NCBI GenBank assembly: GCA_014896255.1
Contig: JADBKT010000027.1
Span: forward strand, 1-64,000
Origin: Hydrogenibacillus sp.
GTDB taxonomy: Bacteria > Bacillota > Bacilli > Thermicanales > DSM-22653
Direction of reading: 5' to 3'
Length of the DNA: 64,000 bases
Under the pieces are notes generated by a model, which worked only from the letters and a program-made list of their open reading frames with translations, was not told where the DNA came from and ran no database searches. Position 1 is the first letter of the stretch. Each line of letters starts with the position of its first letter. Below are positions 19,100 through 27,702 of the stretch, piece after piece. Position numbers and translations under genes: made by a program.

Positions 19100-19174
19100 T
19101 GGTGGGCCCTGCAGGATTCGAACCTGCGACCAATCGGTTATGAGCCCTGCTCTATCCTGTTGAGCTACATTGGA
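19100..19174 (-). pseudogene. Degenerate tRNA-Met(CAU)-like gene
   Basis: The 3' half is a normal tRNA: T-arm GCAGG-TTCGAAT-CCTGC, acceptor AGGGCCC, discriminator A and encoded CCA; the loop CTCATAA gives anticodon CAT. The 5' acceptor strand, however, reads TCCAATG where GGGCCCT would be needed, so it cannot pair. The anticodon stem has only GGG on the 5' side, two bases short, and its 3' side CCGAT does not match. Either a dead gene or a sequence problem. Confidence 0.7.
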
Positions 19175-19179
19175 ACGCA

Positions 19180-19254
19180 TGGAGGGAGCACCCGGATTCG
19201 GAACCGGGATCGAGGTTTTGGTGACCTCTGCCTTTACCGCTTGGCTATGCCCCC
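19180..19254 (-). pseudogene. Degenerate tRNA-like gene, anticodon CCA (nearest tRNA-Trp)
   Basis: Acceptor GGGGGCA pairs with TGCTCCC (one G-U) and CCA is encoded. The anticodon arm GAGGT-CACCAAA-ACCTC puts CCA at the anticodon, but position 33, almost always U, is A. The T-loop TTCCGAAT has eight bases rather than seven, the D-loop carries an extra A, and the discriminator is U where Trp has G. These four departures make normal function unlikely. Confidence 0.6.
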
Positions 19255-19360
19255 CACCTCGCGCATCCATGATAAAGCCGTGAGATGCGAACCGCTCGGG
19301 TAAGATATGGCTCGCCCCGGAACGGGCGAAGCGATTGCGGCGCCGCGCCGCACGGGTATA

Positions 19361-19435
19361 TGGCAGGGGCGGTAGGAATCGAACCCGCGCCTGCGGTTTT
19401 GAGACCGCCGTTCTTACTCATTGAACTACGCCCCT
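19361..19435 (-). pseudogene. Degenerate tRNA-Trp-like gene with six-base anticodon loop
   Basis: The body matches tRNA-Trp closely: acceptor AGGGGCG/CGCCCCT, discriminator G, encoded CCA. The anticodon arm is GCGGT-CTCAAA-ACCGC, one base short; restoring a C gives the Trp loop CTCCAAA. The D-loop is two bases longer than the usual AATGGTA, with the GG pair interrupted, and the T-stem has a C-A mismatch. Read literally the anticodon is undefined. Confidence 0.62.
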
Positions 19436-19442
19436 CAAGGCC

Positions 19443-19531
19443 TGGTGGAGTGAGAGGGACTTAACCCTCGCCGGGCAACGCCCACTAACGGTTTAGCAAA
19501 CCGTCCCCTTCGGCCTCTTGGGTATCACTCC
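19443..19531 (-). tRNA. tRNA-Ser(GCU), T-loop one base short
   Basis: Class II tRNA with long variable arm. Acceptor GGAGTGA/TCACTCC and anticodon loop TTGCTAA (anticodon GCT) are fine, and CCA is encoded. The T-arm reads GAGGG-TTAAGT-CCCTC, a six-base loop lacking the invariant C56 of the common TTCAAGT. The G19-C56 contact would be lost. It may be functional but impaired, or on the way to a pseudogene. Confidence 0.65.
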
Positions 19532-19585
19532 ACGGCACCAAAGACGTAAAAAAGCCCCGCTTGAGGCTTCGGCAGATGATGAAAT

Positions 19586-19661
19586 TGGTGGAGCCGACCG
19601 GGATCGAACCGGCGACCTCGTGAATGCCATTCACGCGCTCTCCCAGCTGAGCTACGGCCCC
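19586..19661 (-). tRNA. tRNA-Ala(GGC)
   Basis: Acceptor GGGGCCG pairs with CGGCTCC (one G-U), the anticodon arm CGTGA-ATGGCAT-TCACG carries GGC, the T-arm GCCGG-TTCGATC-CCGGT is normal, and CCA is encoded. Intact. First tRNA of the array, about 20 bases after a strong promoter. Confidence 0.95.
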
Positions 19662-19681
19662 ACTTCACGCCGGCACGAACT

Positions 19682-19710
19682 AATGTATCACGCCTTGGAG
19701 AAAAAATCAA
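19682..19710 (-). promoter_or_regulatory. Promoter of the tRNA array
   Basis: On the minus strand -35 TTGATT (19705-19710) and -10 TACATT (19682-19687) are 17 bases apart. The tRNA-Ala 5' end is 20 bases downstream. No terminator is seen before the one after rnpB, so the tRNAs and rnpB may share a transcript. Confidence 0.7.
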
Positions 19711-19794
19711 CCCCTCACCTCGTTTTAAGGGTAGCGCAAAAGTTTCCTTGCCCAAACGTCGGCGCCTCCGCATGCCTCGCCGTCCGGATAACGC

Positions 19795-20652
19795 TCAAGC
19801 GTCGGGCTGCGCTTTGGCCCACGGCGCCAAAATGTCGATGAGCTCCGGCGCCACGTCACGGTGCGCGGCGAGAAAGCCCAAACGCGGAACTTCCAGAGAC
19901 AGCGGCGTACCCAAAAAATCGACGACTGCCCCGCCGGCTTCCTCGATGATCAGCTTTCCGGCCGCAAAATCCCACGGCGAAAGCTGAAGGGACAGGTACG
20001 CATCGAGCCGACCGGCGGCGACGTAGGCCGTCTCCAGGGCGGCCGCACCGAGCGAGCGGATGCCGCGGGAACGCTCGCCGATCGTCCAGATCCGGTCGAC
20101 CACGCCGGCCTTGCGCGCCCGTTTGATCCACGTGAGGCTCGTCCCGATGAGGCTTTCTCGGAGCGTCTTCGGCGCGTCCAGTCGAAGACGACGATCATTG
20201 AGGTACGCGCCGACACCGCGGGCCGCCCAGAACAATTCCTCCCGCATCGGATCGTAGACGACGCCGACAAGCCCCTGGTCACCTGCGTAAAGCGCGATGG
20301 ACACGCAAAAGTTGACGCGCTGATGAATGAAGTTCGTCGTCCCGTCGATCGGATCAAGCACCCAGACGAGACCGCGGGCTTCGGGACGGCCCGCTTCCCT
20401 GGCTCCCTCCTCGCCGAGCACGCCGTGCGCGGGGTATTGGTGCCGAATCCGGCTTACGAGCAGCGCCTCGACGGCGCGGTCGACGTCGGTGACGAGATCG
20501 CTCGGTCCGGATTTGGTGCCGATATCGATCCGCGTGCCGTTCTCCGCCGCTTTAAGCCGTTCTTTGATCAAAGCGCCGGCGTCGCCCGCCAATAACCGGG
20601 CAAACCGGAGCCACTCGCCGATCTCATGCCCGTCAAGCGTATGCGCCGTCAA
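19795..20652 (-). CDS. Inositol monophosphatase family protein
   Basis: Mg-dependent phosphatase of 285 residues (SuhB/CysQ class). Metal ligands are visible: [23 protein letters not shown] and the late [17 protein letters not shown]. The substrate may be inositol-1-phosphate, fructose-1,6-bisphosphate or 3'-phosphoadenosine phosphate; the motifs do not separate these. TTG at 20652 is chosen because AAGGGAG precedes it by about nine bases; it lies inside the end of ung (20 bases overlap), so translation is coupled. Confidence 0.88.
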   Translation of the reverse strand: MTAHTLDGHEIGEWLRFARLLAGDAGALIKERLKAAENGTRIDIGTKSGPSDLVTDVDRAVEALLVSRIRHQYPAHGVLGEEGAREAGRPEARGLVWVLDPIDGTTNFIHQRVNFCVSIALYAGDQGLVGVVYDPMREELFWAARGVGAYLNDRRLRLDAPKTLRESLIGTSLTWIKRARKAGVVDRIWTIGERSRGIRSLGAAALETAYVAAGRLDAYLSLQLSPWDFAAGKLIIEEAGGAVVDFLGTPLSLEVPRLGFLAAHRDVAPELIDILAPWAKAQPDA

Positions 20653-21370
20653 GCCATCCGTCTCCCTTCTCGCGATGCCCCGTAAAACGTTGTCGGTCGA
20701 TATCCGGAAGCCGCCAGTCGATGGGGCCGCGCCCGTGTTCGAGCAAAAAACGATTGGCTTCGGAAAACGGCCGCGAGCCGAAAAATCCGCGCGACGCCGA
20801 GAGCGGACTCGGATGGGCCGAAGCGATGATGAGATGATTCGGGTGGGTAATGAGGTGCCTCTTGGACTGCGCATCGCGCCCCCAGAGGAAGAACACGGTC
20901 GGCGTCTCCCGAGCGCCGAGCGCGGCGATCGCCGCATCGGTGAATTTTTCCCATCCGCGGCCGCGGTGTGAGCCGGCTTGGCCGGCGCGCACGGTGAGCA
21001 CGGTATTGAGCAAAAGCACGCCTTGCTTCGCCCAATGCACCAGATGGCCGTGTCGCGGCACAGGAATACCGAGATCCGCCTCCAGCTCCTTCAATATATT
21101 GACCAACGACGGCGGAATTTCCACCCCGGGCCGGACGGAAAAGGCGAGCCCGTGCGCCTGATTCGGCCCGTGATACGGATCCTGACCGAGGATGACGACG
21201 CGGACATCCCGAAAAGGCGTATAGTGAAAGGCGTTGAAGATATCATACATATCGGGATAGACCGTCGTCGTGCGGTATTCCTCGATCAAAAAACGGCGCA
21301 GCGCCTGATAATACGGCTGTTCAAATTCGCGCCCCAGGATGTCCTGCCAGTCGTTTTTCAAAATGGCCAC
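20633..21370 (-). CDS. ung: Uracil-DNA glycosylase, family 1
   Basis: Removes uracil from DNA in base-excision repair. 245 residues, standard for Ung. The water-activating motif is GQDPYHG with Asp64, followed by GLAFSV, the uracil-pocket Asn in [10 protein letters not shown], and the Leu-loop motif [16 protein letters not shown] at 21370 is chosen, six bases after GGAAGGTG; upstream in-frame codons overlap the M42 peptidase gene. It shares an operon with the phosphatase and lies 34 bases from the M42 gene. Confidence 0.97.
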   Translation of the reverse strand: MAILKNDWQDILGREFEQPYYQALRRFLIEEYRTTTVYPDMYDIFNAFHYTPFRDVRVVILGQDPYHGPNQAHGLAFSVRPGVEIPPSLVNILKELEADLGIPVPRHGHLVHWAKQGVLLLNTVLTVRAGQAGSHRGRGWEKFTDAAIAALGARETPTVFFLWGRDAQSKRHLITHPNHLIIASAHPSPLSASRGFFGSRPFSEANRFLLEHGRGPIDWRLPDIDRQRFTGHREKGDGWLDGAYA

Positions 21371-21404
21371 AGAATCACCTTCCTTGCGTGCGCCTCTTTG
21401 GACG

Positions 21405-22487
21405 TCAGTCGATGCCGCCGAGGATCGCCTCAAGCGCCGCCCGATCCAGCCTTTTCACCGCGGCGATGAGGAGCGCCTTGGCCGCTCGGTAGTCGTCCAA
21501 ATCGATGATCGATACGTGGCTGTGGATGTAACGCGCCGGAATGCCGATCACCGCCGACGGGACGCCGATGCCCGTCGTATGCACGCGGCCGGCGTCGGTT
21601 CCGCCTTGCGAGACAAAAAACTGATACGGGATGCCTTCCGCGTCGGCGAGATCGATCAAAAAGTCACGCAGTCCCCGGTGCGTGATCATCGTGCGGTCCT
21701 TGACGCGAAGGAGCACCCCGCCGCCGAGTTTGCCCATCCCGGTTCCGCCGGGCATGTCCCCCGCCGGTCCGGCGTCGAGAGCGAAGAAAACGTCCGGTTT
21801 GACGAGCCGCGCCGCCGTTTCCGCGCCTCGCAGGCCCACTTCCTCTTGTACCGTCGCCCCGGCGTAGAGCGTGTTCACCCGCGGCGCGCCGCGCATCACT
21901 CTTAAGAGCTCGATCGCCAGCCCCACGCCGTAGCGATTGTCCCACGACTTGGCGAGTATCCGGCGGCCGCCGAAAAGGGGCGTATACGCACCGACCGGTA
22001 CCACGGGATCGCCCGGGCGGATGCCTGCCTTCGCCACGTCGTCCCGAGAAGTCGCGCCGATGTCGACGAAAAGTTGATCCAAGGCGATCGACTGCTTCCG
22101 CGCGTCATCGCTCAACCCGTGCGGCGGCGGAGCGCCGATGACGCCGGGAACCGCCCCGGCTCGTCCAAGGACGACGACGCGCTGGGCGAGGAGCACCGGT
22201 TCGTAGAAACCGCCGAGCGCCGTCAGGCGAAGGAATCCGTCATCGGTCACCTCGCTGACCATCAGCGCCACTTCGTCCAGATGTCCGGCGACCATGACCT
22301 TCGGTCCGTCCCGAGGGCCGTCCAACACGCCGAAGATGCTCCCCAGCCGATCGCGCACGATGCGATCGACCACGCCTTCCATCGCCTTTTCCGCGATCCG
22401 CCTCACGTCGCCTTCGAATCCCGGTGCAGCGGTGCTCTCCGTGAGCGCCCGGAACAGCGCCTCATCGTACGGCAAATCGTCGGCCAT
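21405..22487 (-). CDS. M42 family metallo-aminopeptidase
   Basis: Cytosolic, di-metal aminopeptidase of the glutamyl-aminopeptidase/YsdC/FrvX class, 360 residues. Metal and catalytic residues are visible: His69 in VAGHLDEV, the bridging Asp in KSWDNRYG, the catalytic [10 protein letters not shown], a later ALDAG, and a final IPARYIHSH. It degrades peptides from the N-terminus. ATG at 22487 follows GAGGGG. First gene of the unit M42-ung-IMPase, behind an extended -10 promoter. Confidence 0.93.
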   Translation of the reverse strand: MADDLPYDEALFRALTESTAAPGFEGDVRRIAEKAMEGVVDRIVRDRLGSIFGVLDGPRDGPKVMVAGHLDEVALMVSEVTDDGFLRLTALGGFYEPVLLAQRVVVLGRAGAVPGVIGAPPPHGLSDDARKQSIALDQLFVDIGATSRDDVAKAGIRPGDPVVPVGAYTPLFGGRRILAKSWDNRYGVGLAIELLRVMRGAPRVNTLYAGATVQEEVGLRGAETAARLVKPDVFFALDAGPAGDMPGGTGMGKLGGGVLLRVKDRTMITHRGLRDFLIDLADAEGIPYQFFVSQGGTDAGRVHTTGIGVPSAVIGIPARYIHSHVSIIDLDDYRAAKALLIAAVKRLDRAALEAILGGID

Positions 22488-22532
22488 CCGTCCAACCCCT
22501 CTTGGTTGATTTCCGCCTTCTGCCCGCCGTTT

Positions 22533-22561
22533 ATTGTACCACGTTTAGCCGGGCGAATGAA
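22533..22561 (-). promoter_or_regulatory. Promoter for the M42-ung-IMPase unit
   Basis: On the minus strand -10 TACAAT (22533-22538) is preceded by TGG, giving an extended -10. A weak -35 TTCATT (22556-22561) lies 17 bases upstream. Confidence 0.6.
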
Positions 22562-22664
22562 CCGCCCCCTTGTCGTTCTTTCAAAAATGTAGTACCATAG
22601 ATGCGACACCCGGTATGTGTAACACAATCAGCTGTCTTACCTGAACCGATAAGGAGTGATGGGC

Positions 22665-23318
22665 ATGGGCATCATCGCCGAGAAGGATAAAGAGACGATC
22701 CGCGACATGTTCGGCAAGATGACGGGACCGGCGCACATCGTCTTCTTCTGGAGCGACGAAGAAAACAAGGAGTACGGCGAGGCGACGAAGCAGATTCTCG
22801 AAGAGCTCAGCGCACTCACCGACAAGCTCCACGTTCAGTATCACAAGCGCGAAGAAGCGAGCGCGCTCGCCGAGCGCTACGGCGTCGACAAAACCCCGGC
22901 GATCGTCTTCGTTCAAGCGGACGGCTCGGATACGGGCGTACGCTTCTACGGCATCCCGTCCGGATACGAATTCACCACGTTGATCGAGGACATCATCGAT
23001 CTCGGCAGCGGCACGCACGGCCTCTCCGAAAAGACCGTCGAAGAGCTTAAGCAGATCGACAAAGACGTGCACATCCAGGTGTTCGTCACGCCGACCTGCC
23101 CGTACTGCCCGCGTGCCGTGCGCATCGCCCACTTCATGGCGATGGTCCATCCGAAAATCCGCGCGGAGATGATCGAAGCGACGGAGTTCCCGGAACTCGC
23201 CAACGCGTACAACGTCTACGGCGTGCCGAAGACGGTCATCAACGACGGGGCCGAAGAACAGGAAGGCGCCGTCCCCGAGCAGGTCATCCTGCAAAAGATC
23301 CTCGCCGCCGTCCGCTGA
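22665..23318 (+). CDS. Protein disulfide oxidoreductase / glutaredoxin-like protein (tandem thioredoxin folds)
   Basis: 217 residues made of two thioredoxin-fold units. The second has the active site CPYC at residues 145-148 and the cis-proline in YGVPKTV. The first unit has no CxxC (FFWSDEENKEY) but keeps its cis-proline in DKTPAIV. This layout is the PDO family, common in thermophiles, where it helps form intracellular disulfides. ATG at 22665 is preferred, eight bases after GGAG. It stands alone with a strong terminator. The single active site is a real departure from two-site archaeal PDOs. Confidence 0.9.
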   Translation: MGIIAEKDKETIRDMFGKMTGPAHIVFFWSDEENKEYGEATKQILEELSALTDKLHVQYHKREEASALAERYGVDKTPAIVFVQADGSDTGVRFYGIPSGYEFTTLIEDIIDLGSGTHGLSEKTVEELKQIDKDVHIQVFVTPTCPYCPRAVRIAHFMAMVHPKIRAEMIEATEFPELANAYNVYGVPKTVINDGAEEQEGAVPEQVILQKILAAVR

Positions 23319-23336
23319 GCGGGCGGCTTTTTCTTG
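23308..23336 (+). terminator. Terminator of the disulfide oxidoreductase gene
   Basis: GCCGTCCGC-TGA-GCGGGCGGC forms a 9-bp stem with one G-U pair, followed by TTTTTCTT. The stop codon lies in the loop. Confidence 0.85.
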
Positions 23337-23350
23337 CGGATCGGAATCCG

Positions 23351-23566
23351 TCAGCATCCGCCCGCGCGAAGCGCATCTTCCCGTTCCTTGAGCGCATGAA
23401 GCGCCTGCGCAAGCGTCTCTTTGTCGATCAGGCGCGCCTCATACAGTTCACGCAGCTCATCCCGCATGAGCTCGATTTCACCGAGCGCATCGCCCGTATA
23501 GATGACCGTCCTAAAGCGGCGAAGCAGACGGTGCACGTCGTCCGCCGTGCGGATCGGACCCCACAT
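23351..23566 (-). CDS. yqgQ: YqgQ family protein (DUF910)
   Basis: A 71-residue cytosolic protein of a small family conserved in Bacilli. The diagnostic stretch is VIYTGDALGEIELMRDELRELY, matching the family pattern FGTIIYTGD...IELMxDELKELY. The function of the family is not known. ATG at 23566 is chosen because a GGGGGG run ends seven bases upstream; the ATG at 23572 is too close to it. It is divergent from rsmF with 34 bases between the start codons, so each promoter must lie within the other gene or overlap. Confidence 0.82.
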   Translation of the reverse strand: MWGPIRTADDVHRLLRRFRTVIYTGDALGEIELMRDELRELYEARLIDKETLAQALHALKEREDALRAGGC

Positions 23567-23600
23567 GGCCATTCCCCCCATAAAATCGGAAGGTGAAGCG

Positions 23601-25199
23601 ATGGTCGTGACCCAGAAAACATACGCATCCCCATCCGGCGTCTTATCGCCTCGGGATCGCCCGCCGCTCCCCGATGCGTTCCTTCGACGACTGCGCCGGG
23701 ATTTCGGGGAGGCAGCGGATGCGCTGCTCGAAAGCTTGACCCGACCGCCGGTCTTAAGCCTCCGCGCCAATCCCTTGAAAATCGATCGGGCCGAGCTCGC
23801 CGTACGCCTCGGACGCGCTTACCATCTTCCCCCGCAAGCTTTCGAACCCGTCCCGTGGTCCGACGAAGGGCTCTATTTTCCCCGGACGATCGAGCCCGGC
23901 AAACACCCGTATCACGCCGCCGGACTGTATTACATTCAAGAAGCGAGCGCGATGGCGCCCGTTTTCCTTCTCGATCCCGGGCCCGACGAACGCATCCTCG
24001 ATCTCGCCGCCGCACCCGGCGGAAAAACGACGCAGATCGCCGCGCGCCTGACGGACGGCGGCTTCGTCCTGGCCAACGACATCGATCCCGGTCGCGCCTC
24101 GGCGATCATCGAGAACGTCGATCGGCTCGGACTTCCCAACGTCCTGGTCACCGTGCTTAATCCGCGAAAGCTCGCCGAGATGCTCCCCGGTTTTTTTGAC
24201 CGCGTCCTCGTCGACGCGCCGTGCTCGAGCGAAGGGTTGTTCCGCAAAAAACCGGAGGCGATCTCCCACTGGTCGGAAGCGGCGGTCGACCGCGCCGCGC
24301 GATTGCAGGCGGAGCTGCTCGACCTGGCGGTCGAGCTCGTCAAACCCGGCGGGACGATCGTCTACAGCACGTGCACGTGGAATCGCCTGGAAAATGAAGA
24401 GACCGTCGAACGGTTTTTATCTCGCCACCCGGACATCGCGCTCCATCCGCCGACCGAAGACGAAGCGGCGCGGCTCGTCGGCGCCGATTTTACCCCCTTC
24501 GGCGTTCGGCTCCTGCCTCACCGCGCCCGCGGCGAGGGACACTTCATCGCCCGCTTCCGTCGCACACAAGACGCCGACGGACGTTTATCCGCCGCACCCG
24601 GCATGGGCACGGACATGCCGGCCGAGCGCTTTCGGCCCGTCTTCCCTCTTGCCCGTCCGCTCGAACGCCGAAGCCCCTCCCCGGCGAAAAAAGCGGCGCG
24701 CCAAAGAGCGCTTTCGCCTCCCGACGCGACCATCGTGCAGCTTTTGAAACGGTTTTTTGACGATGCGCTCCCGGAAAGCCCCTTACGGCCGGATGACTCC
24801 GGCCGCGTCGCCATAACGCGCGGCGGCATGACCCTCATCTGGGATCCGCCCCACGTCGAGGCACTGCCCGCGACTCTCGTCGCCGCCGCGCTCCATACCC
24901 TCCCGCTCCGCCTAAGGGGCCTGCGCCTCGGGGAAATGCGCAACGGTCGATTTCTCCCGTCTCACGCGCTGGCGCTCGCCCACCGCCCCCATGAACTCAC
25001 CGGCGGGCGCCTCGTCCCGCTCGATCTAAGCGCTGCCGAGCGTTACCTTCGCGGCGAGACGCTGGAGCGCCCCGGCACTCCCGACGGGTATGCCCTGGCC
25101 GTCTTGGACGGCTTCCCGCTCGGCTGGGTCAAAGCGACGGGCGGCACGCTGAAAAATCACTACCCCAAAGGACTTCGCCGGAACGTCGGCAAACCTTGA
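23601..25199 (+). CDS. rRNA cytosine-C5 methyltransferase (RsmF/NOL1-NOP2-Sun family)
   Basis: SAM-dependent m5C methyltransferase, 532 residues. The SAM site is ILDLAAAPGGKTTQIAA, the PC catalytic motif is VLVDAPCSSEG and the second cysteine is in VYSTCTWN. An N-terminal LSLRANPLK precedes them. The C-terminal 130 residues match the RsmF/YebU RNA-binding tail (LRLGEMRNGRFLPSHALA, ending GLRRN). A Pro/Arg-rich linker separates the halves. ATG at 23601 follows GGAAGG. In other bacteria such enzymes act on 16S rRNA C1407 or nearby; the site here is not known. Confidence 0.92.
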   Translation: MVVTQKTYASPSGVLSPRDRPPLPDAFLRRLRRDFGEAADALLESLTRPPVLSLRANPLKIDRAELAVRLGRAYHLPPQAFEPVPWSDEGLYFPRTIEPGKHPYHAAGLYYIQEASAMAPVFLLDPGPDERILDLAAAPGGKTTQIAARLTDGGFVLANDIDPGRASAIIENVDRLGLPNVLVTVLNPRKLAEMLPGFFDRVLVDAPCSSEGLFRKKPEAISHWSEAAVDRAARLQAELLDLAVELVKPGGTIVYSTCTWNRLENEETVERFLSRHPDIALHPPTEDEAARLVGADFTPFGVRLLPHRARGEGHFIARFRRTQDADGRLSAAPGMGTDMPAERFRPVFPLARPLERRSPSPAKKAARQRALSPPDATIVQLLKRFFDDALPESPLRPDDSGRVAITRGGMTLIWDPPHVEALPATLVAAALHTLPLRLRGLRLGEMRNGRFLPSHALALAHRPHELTGGRLVPLDLSAAERYLRGETLERPGTPDGYALAVLDGFPLGWVKATGGTLKNHYPKGLRRNVGKP

Positions 25200-25222
25200 C
25201 GGACAAGCCGGATATGGCCTGT

Positions 25223-25666
25223 TTATGTCCCGTTTGCCGCACCGTCGCCGGAAGAATGAACGTCCCCCGCGCCGCCGGCCGACGCCGCCTTGCGCCCGCG
25301 GCGGACATAGCGCTCGACCGCCTCGACGAGCGTCTTGATCTCCACCGGTTTGGTGAGGTAGTCGTCAAAACCGGCGGCGTACGCCTCCTGAATCTCCCGT
25401 TCGGTGACCAGGGCCGACAGCCCGACGATCGGCACGTCGTCGAACTCCGGCGTCGAGCGAATGGCCCGGGCGACGGACAGACCGTCCAGCCCCGGCAGGT
25501 GAATATCGAGCAAAATCAAATCATAACGACGTTCCCGTTCGAGCAGCGCAAAAGCCCGCTCGCCGTCCGGCGCCACATCGACCGCATACCCGCGGGCGGT
25601 GAGCACGTCACTGAACAATAAGGCATTCGTCTCATTGTCTTCCACGATCAAGATCCGTCCGGCCAT
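25223..25666 (-). CDS. Single-domain response regulator (CheY/DivK-like)
   Basis: 147 residues of receiver domain: acidic pair in LIVEDNETN, phospho-acceptor Asp54 in LILLDIHLP, Ser in VGLSALV and Lys in YLTKPVEI. A 20-residue Ala/Gly tail follows; there is no output domain. It overlaps the end of the histidine kinase gene by 19 bases and has GGAGGG before its ATG at 25666. The likely role is to accept phosphate from that kinase and act by binding a partner, perhaps the Hpt protein at 15934; this link is inference. Confidence 0.9.
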   Translation of the reverse strand: MAGRILIVEDNETNALLFSDVLTARGYAVDVAPDGERAFALLERERRYDLILLDIHLPGLDGLSVARAIRSTPEFDDVPIVGLSALVTEREIQEAYAAGFDDYLTKPVEIKTLVEAVERYVRRGRKAASAGGAGDVHSSGDGAANGT

Positions 25667-27702
25667 CGTTCCCGGTCCCTCCTGGATATGGGACGATCAT
25701 CCGCAGCATGCCTGTCGGGCAGGTTGAGCGCTTCGGCGGAAGAACGTTCGACGACGTCCCGTTTTAAATACGGCTGAAGCGCCCGAAGCACGGCCTCGCG
25801 TTCCGGCGGAACGATCGCCTTGGCCCATCGGAACAGGTGGGCTTTCGCCGAAAGCGAAAGCTTGGCCGGCGTCACGGCAATGATCTCTCCGCCGGCCGAC
25901 GAAAGCCGCTTCAGCACCTCGGTCGCGCCCTCCGGCGCGTCAAAGCCGTAGACGACGACCGCTTTGGCCCGCAGAGACCGGCGAACCGCCGATTCCGCCG
26001 CCGTAAGATCTTCGACGACGATCACGGAAATCTGTTCCTCCTCCAACCGCACCCGAAGCGCATCGGCAAGCGGCGGTTCAAGGCCGGCGAGGATGACCCC
26101 AGGCGGCCGCGAAAGCAAAGTCGAGCGGACGTCGAGCGGATGAACCGACCGCCCGTCTTCACACGGCGCTTCCGGAATCACCACCGTAAAGCGCGAACCC
26201 GCCCCCGGCGCGCTGTCCACCTCGATGCGGCCGCCGTGAAGTTCGACCAACCGTTTGGTGAGGCTCAAGCCCAATCCCGTCCCCTCATACCGACGGCCGA
26301 GCGCCGAATCTTCTTGTACGAACGGGAGAAAAATGCGCTCCAGCGCCTCGGGGCGAATGCCGATGCCGGTGTCCGCCACGTCAACGACCAGCGCGCCGTC
26401 TTCCCCGTCCCGCAGACGAACCGTCACCGTCCCGCCGGTCGGCGTGAACTTCACCGCGTTGGAGAGAAGATTGTTCATGATCTGCCGCATGCGGAGGGGA
26501 TCAAAGCAGAAGCTCTCGCGGCGGGTCTCATGTTGGAAGCGCAGCGTGATCCCGCCCTTTTGCGCCCGTGCCTCGACGACGGTGAGCGCCTCGCGGAAAA
26601 AGTCCAAAATCCGAACTTGCTCGCGATTGAGCACCATCGCGCCGGCCTCGACCTTGCTCAAGTCGAGCAGATCGTTGATCAGCGCGAGCAGATGCTGGCC
26701 GTTGCTTAAAATGCGCTGAACGTATGTTTTTTGCTTTTCGTTCAACGTACCGAAATCATCGCCGAGGAGCACCTCGGAAAACCCGATGATCCCGCCCAGC
26801 GGCGTGCGAAGCTCATGCGAGATGGTCGCCAGAAACTCCGACTTCGACCGATCGGCAGCTTTCGCCCGGGCGCTTTCTTCGGCCAGATACGCGTTCGCCG
26901 CGCGCAACGCCTCGACGAGGGTTTGAATGCGGGATCCCATCACGTCGAACGCATCGGCGAGAGCACCCAATTCATCGCGGCGGGACAGGTTCAAACGTTC
27001 TTCAAACTCACCGCGCCGATACCGCTCCGTCGCCGCCCTCAGGCGCGCCACCGGCCGCTCGATGGAACGGAACAAGAGCATACCGACGAGCACCGCGACC
27101 GACAGCTGGATCGACCAGATGACGCCGGTCGCGATCACCGCCTCACGCCCGTAGGCGGCCGTCTCTTCCGTGAGCGTCGCGATCTCCGTTTCTTTCTTTC
27201 GGCTGAACGTCTCCAGCCGGGCGAGGAGCGTGCGCGCTTCTTCTTCGACGTCCGTGAGCAAAGTCTCCCAGGCATCGTTAAAGTTTCCCAATTCGTAGAC
27301 CGGTATGACCCGGTTACGGAGCGTGAAATCAAACGTTCGCTGATCACGAAAAAAATCGGCGAGCGCCGCTTTTTCCGCGCCGGACGTGGCTTGTTCCAGA
27401 GAACGCTCCAAGACCGCGACGCGCTTGGCGGTCTCTTCAAACTGCTCGCGATACGCTGGATCCCCGGTGGCGATGTACGCCGTCACGGCGTGAATGCGCG
27501 CATAGATGGTGTTTTTGTATTCCATCTCCCAAAACCAGATGTGCTGCGCCGTCATCACGCGATCGTACGAATGAATGATCTTCACGAACAAAAAAACCGA
27601 GAGCAACGTCGAGAGCACCGTCATGCTGACGATGGCGCCGATCGTCAAAAACAGCTTACGCGCAAGCGGAAGATCGAGCCAGAAGCGGCGCCAGCCCGTC
27701 AC
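25648..27702 (-). CDS. Membrane sensor histidine kinase with degenerate receiver
   Basis: 684 residues. A transmembrane helix near 18-42, an extracytoplasmic helical region (about 45-190), a second helix near 192-212, HAMP to about 265, then HisKA with phospho-His296 in TISHELRTPL and HATPase_c (N box NLLSNAVKF, G1 VADTGIGI, G2 GTGLGLSL). The last 150 residues resemble a receiver (GVILAGLEPPLADALRVRL) but the acceptor Asp is missing (AVVVYGFDAP), so it is probably a pseudo-receiver. It overlaps the lipoprotein gene by four bases and the receiver gene by 19, forming a tight three-gene signalling operon. Confidence 0.92.
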   Translation of the reverse strand: MTGWRRFWLDLPLARKLFLTIGAIVSMTVLSTLLSVFLFVKIIHSYDRVMTAQHIWFWEMEYKNTIYARIHAVTAYIATGDPAYREQFEETAKRVAVLERSLEQATSGAEKAALADFFRDQRTFDFTLRNRVIPVYELGNFNDAWETLLTDVEEEARTLLARLETFSRKKETEIATLTEETAAYGREAVIATGVIWSIQLSVAVLVGMLLFRSIERPVARLRAATERYRRGEFEERLNLSRRDELGALADAFDVMGSRIQTLVEALRAANAYLAEESARAKAADRSKSEFLATISHELRTPLGGIIGFSEVLLGDDFGTLNEKQKTYVQRILSNGQHLLALINDLLDLSKVEAGAMVLNREQVRILDFFREALTVVEARAQKGGITLRFQHETRRESFCFDPLRMRQIMNNLLSNAVKFTPTGGTVTVRLRDGEDGALVVDVADTGIGIRPEALERIFLPFVQEDSALGRRYEGTGLGLSLTKRLVELHGGRIEVDSAPGAGSRFTVVIPEAPCEDGRSVHPLDVRSTLLSRPPGVILAGLEPPLADALRVRLEEEQISVIVVEDLTAAESAVRRSLRAKAVVVYGFDAPEGATEVLKRLSSAGGEIIAVTPAKLSLSAKAHLFRWAKAIVPPEREAVLRALQPYLKRDVVERSSAEALNLPDRHAADDRPISRRDRERWPDGS

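Noticed and set aside
18524-19163. Several open frames across rnpB and the tRNA genes
   Set aside because: They cover structural RNA with conserved RNase P and tRNA signatures; no protein motifs.
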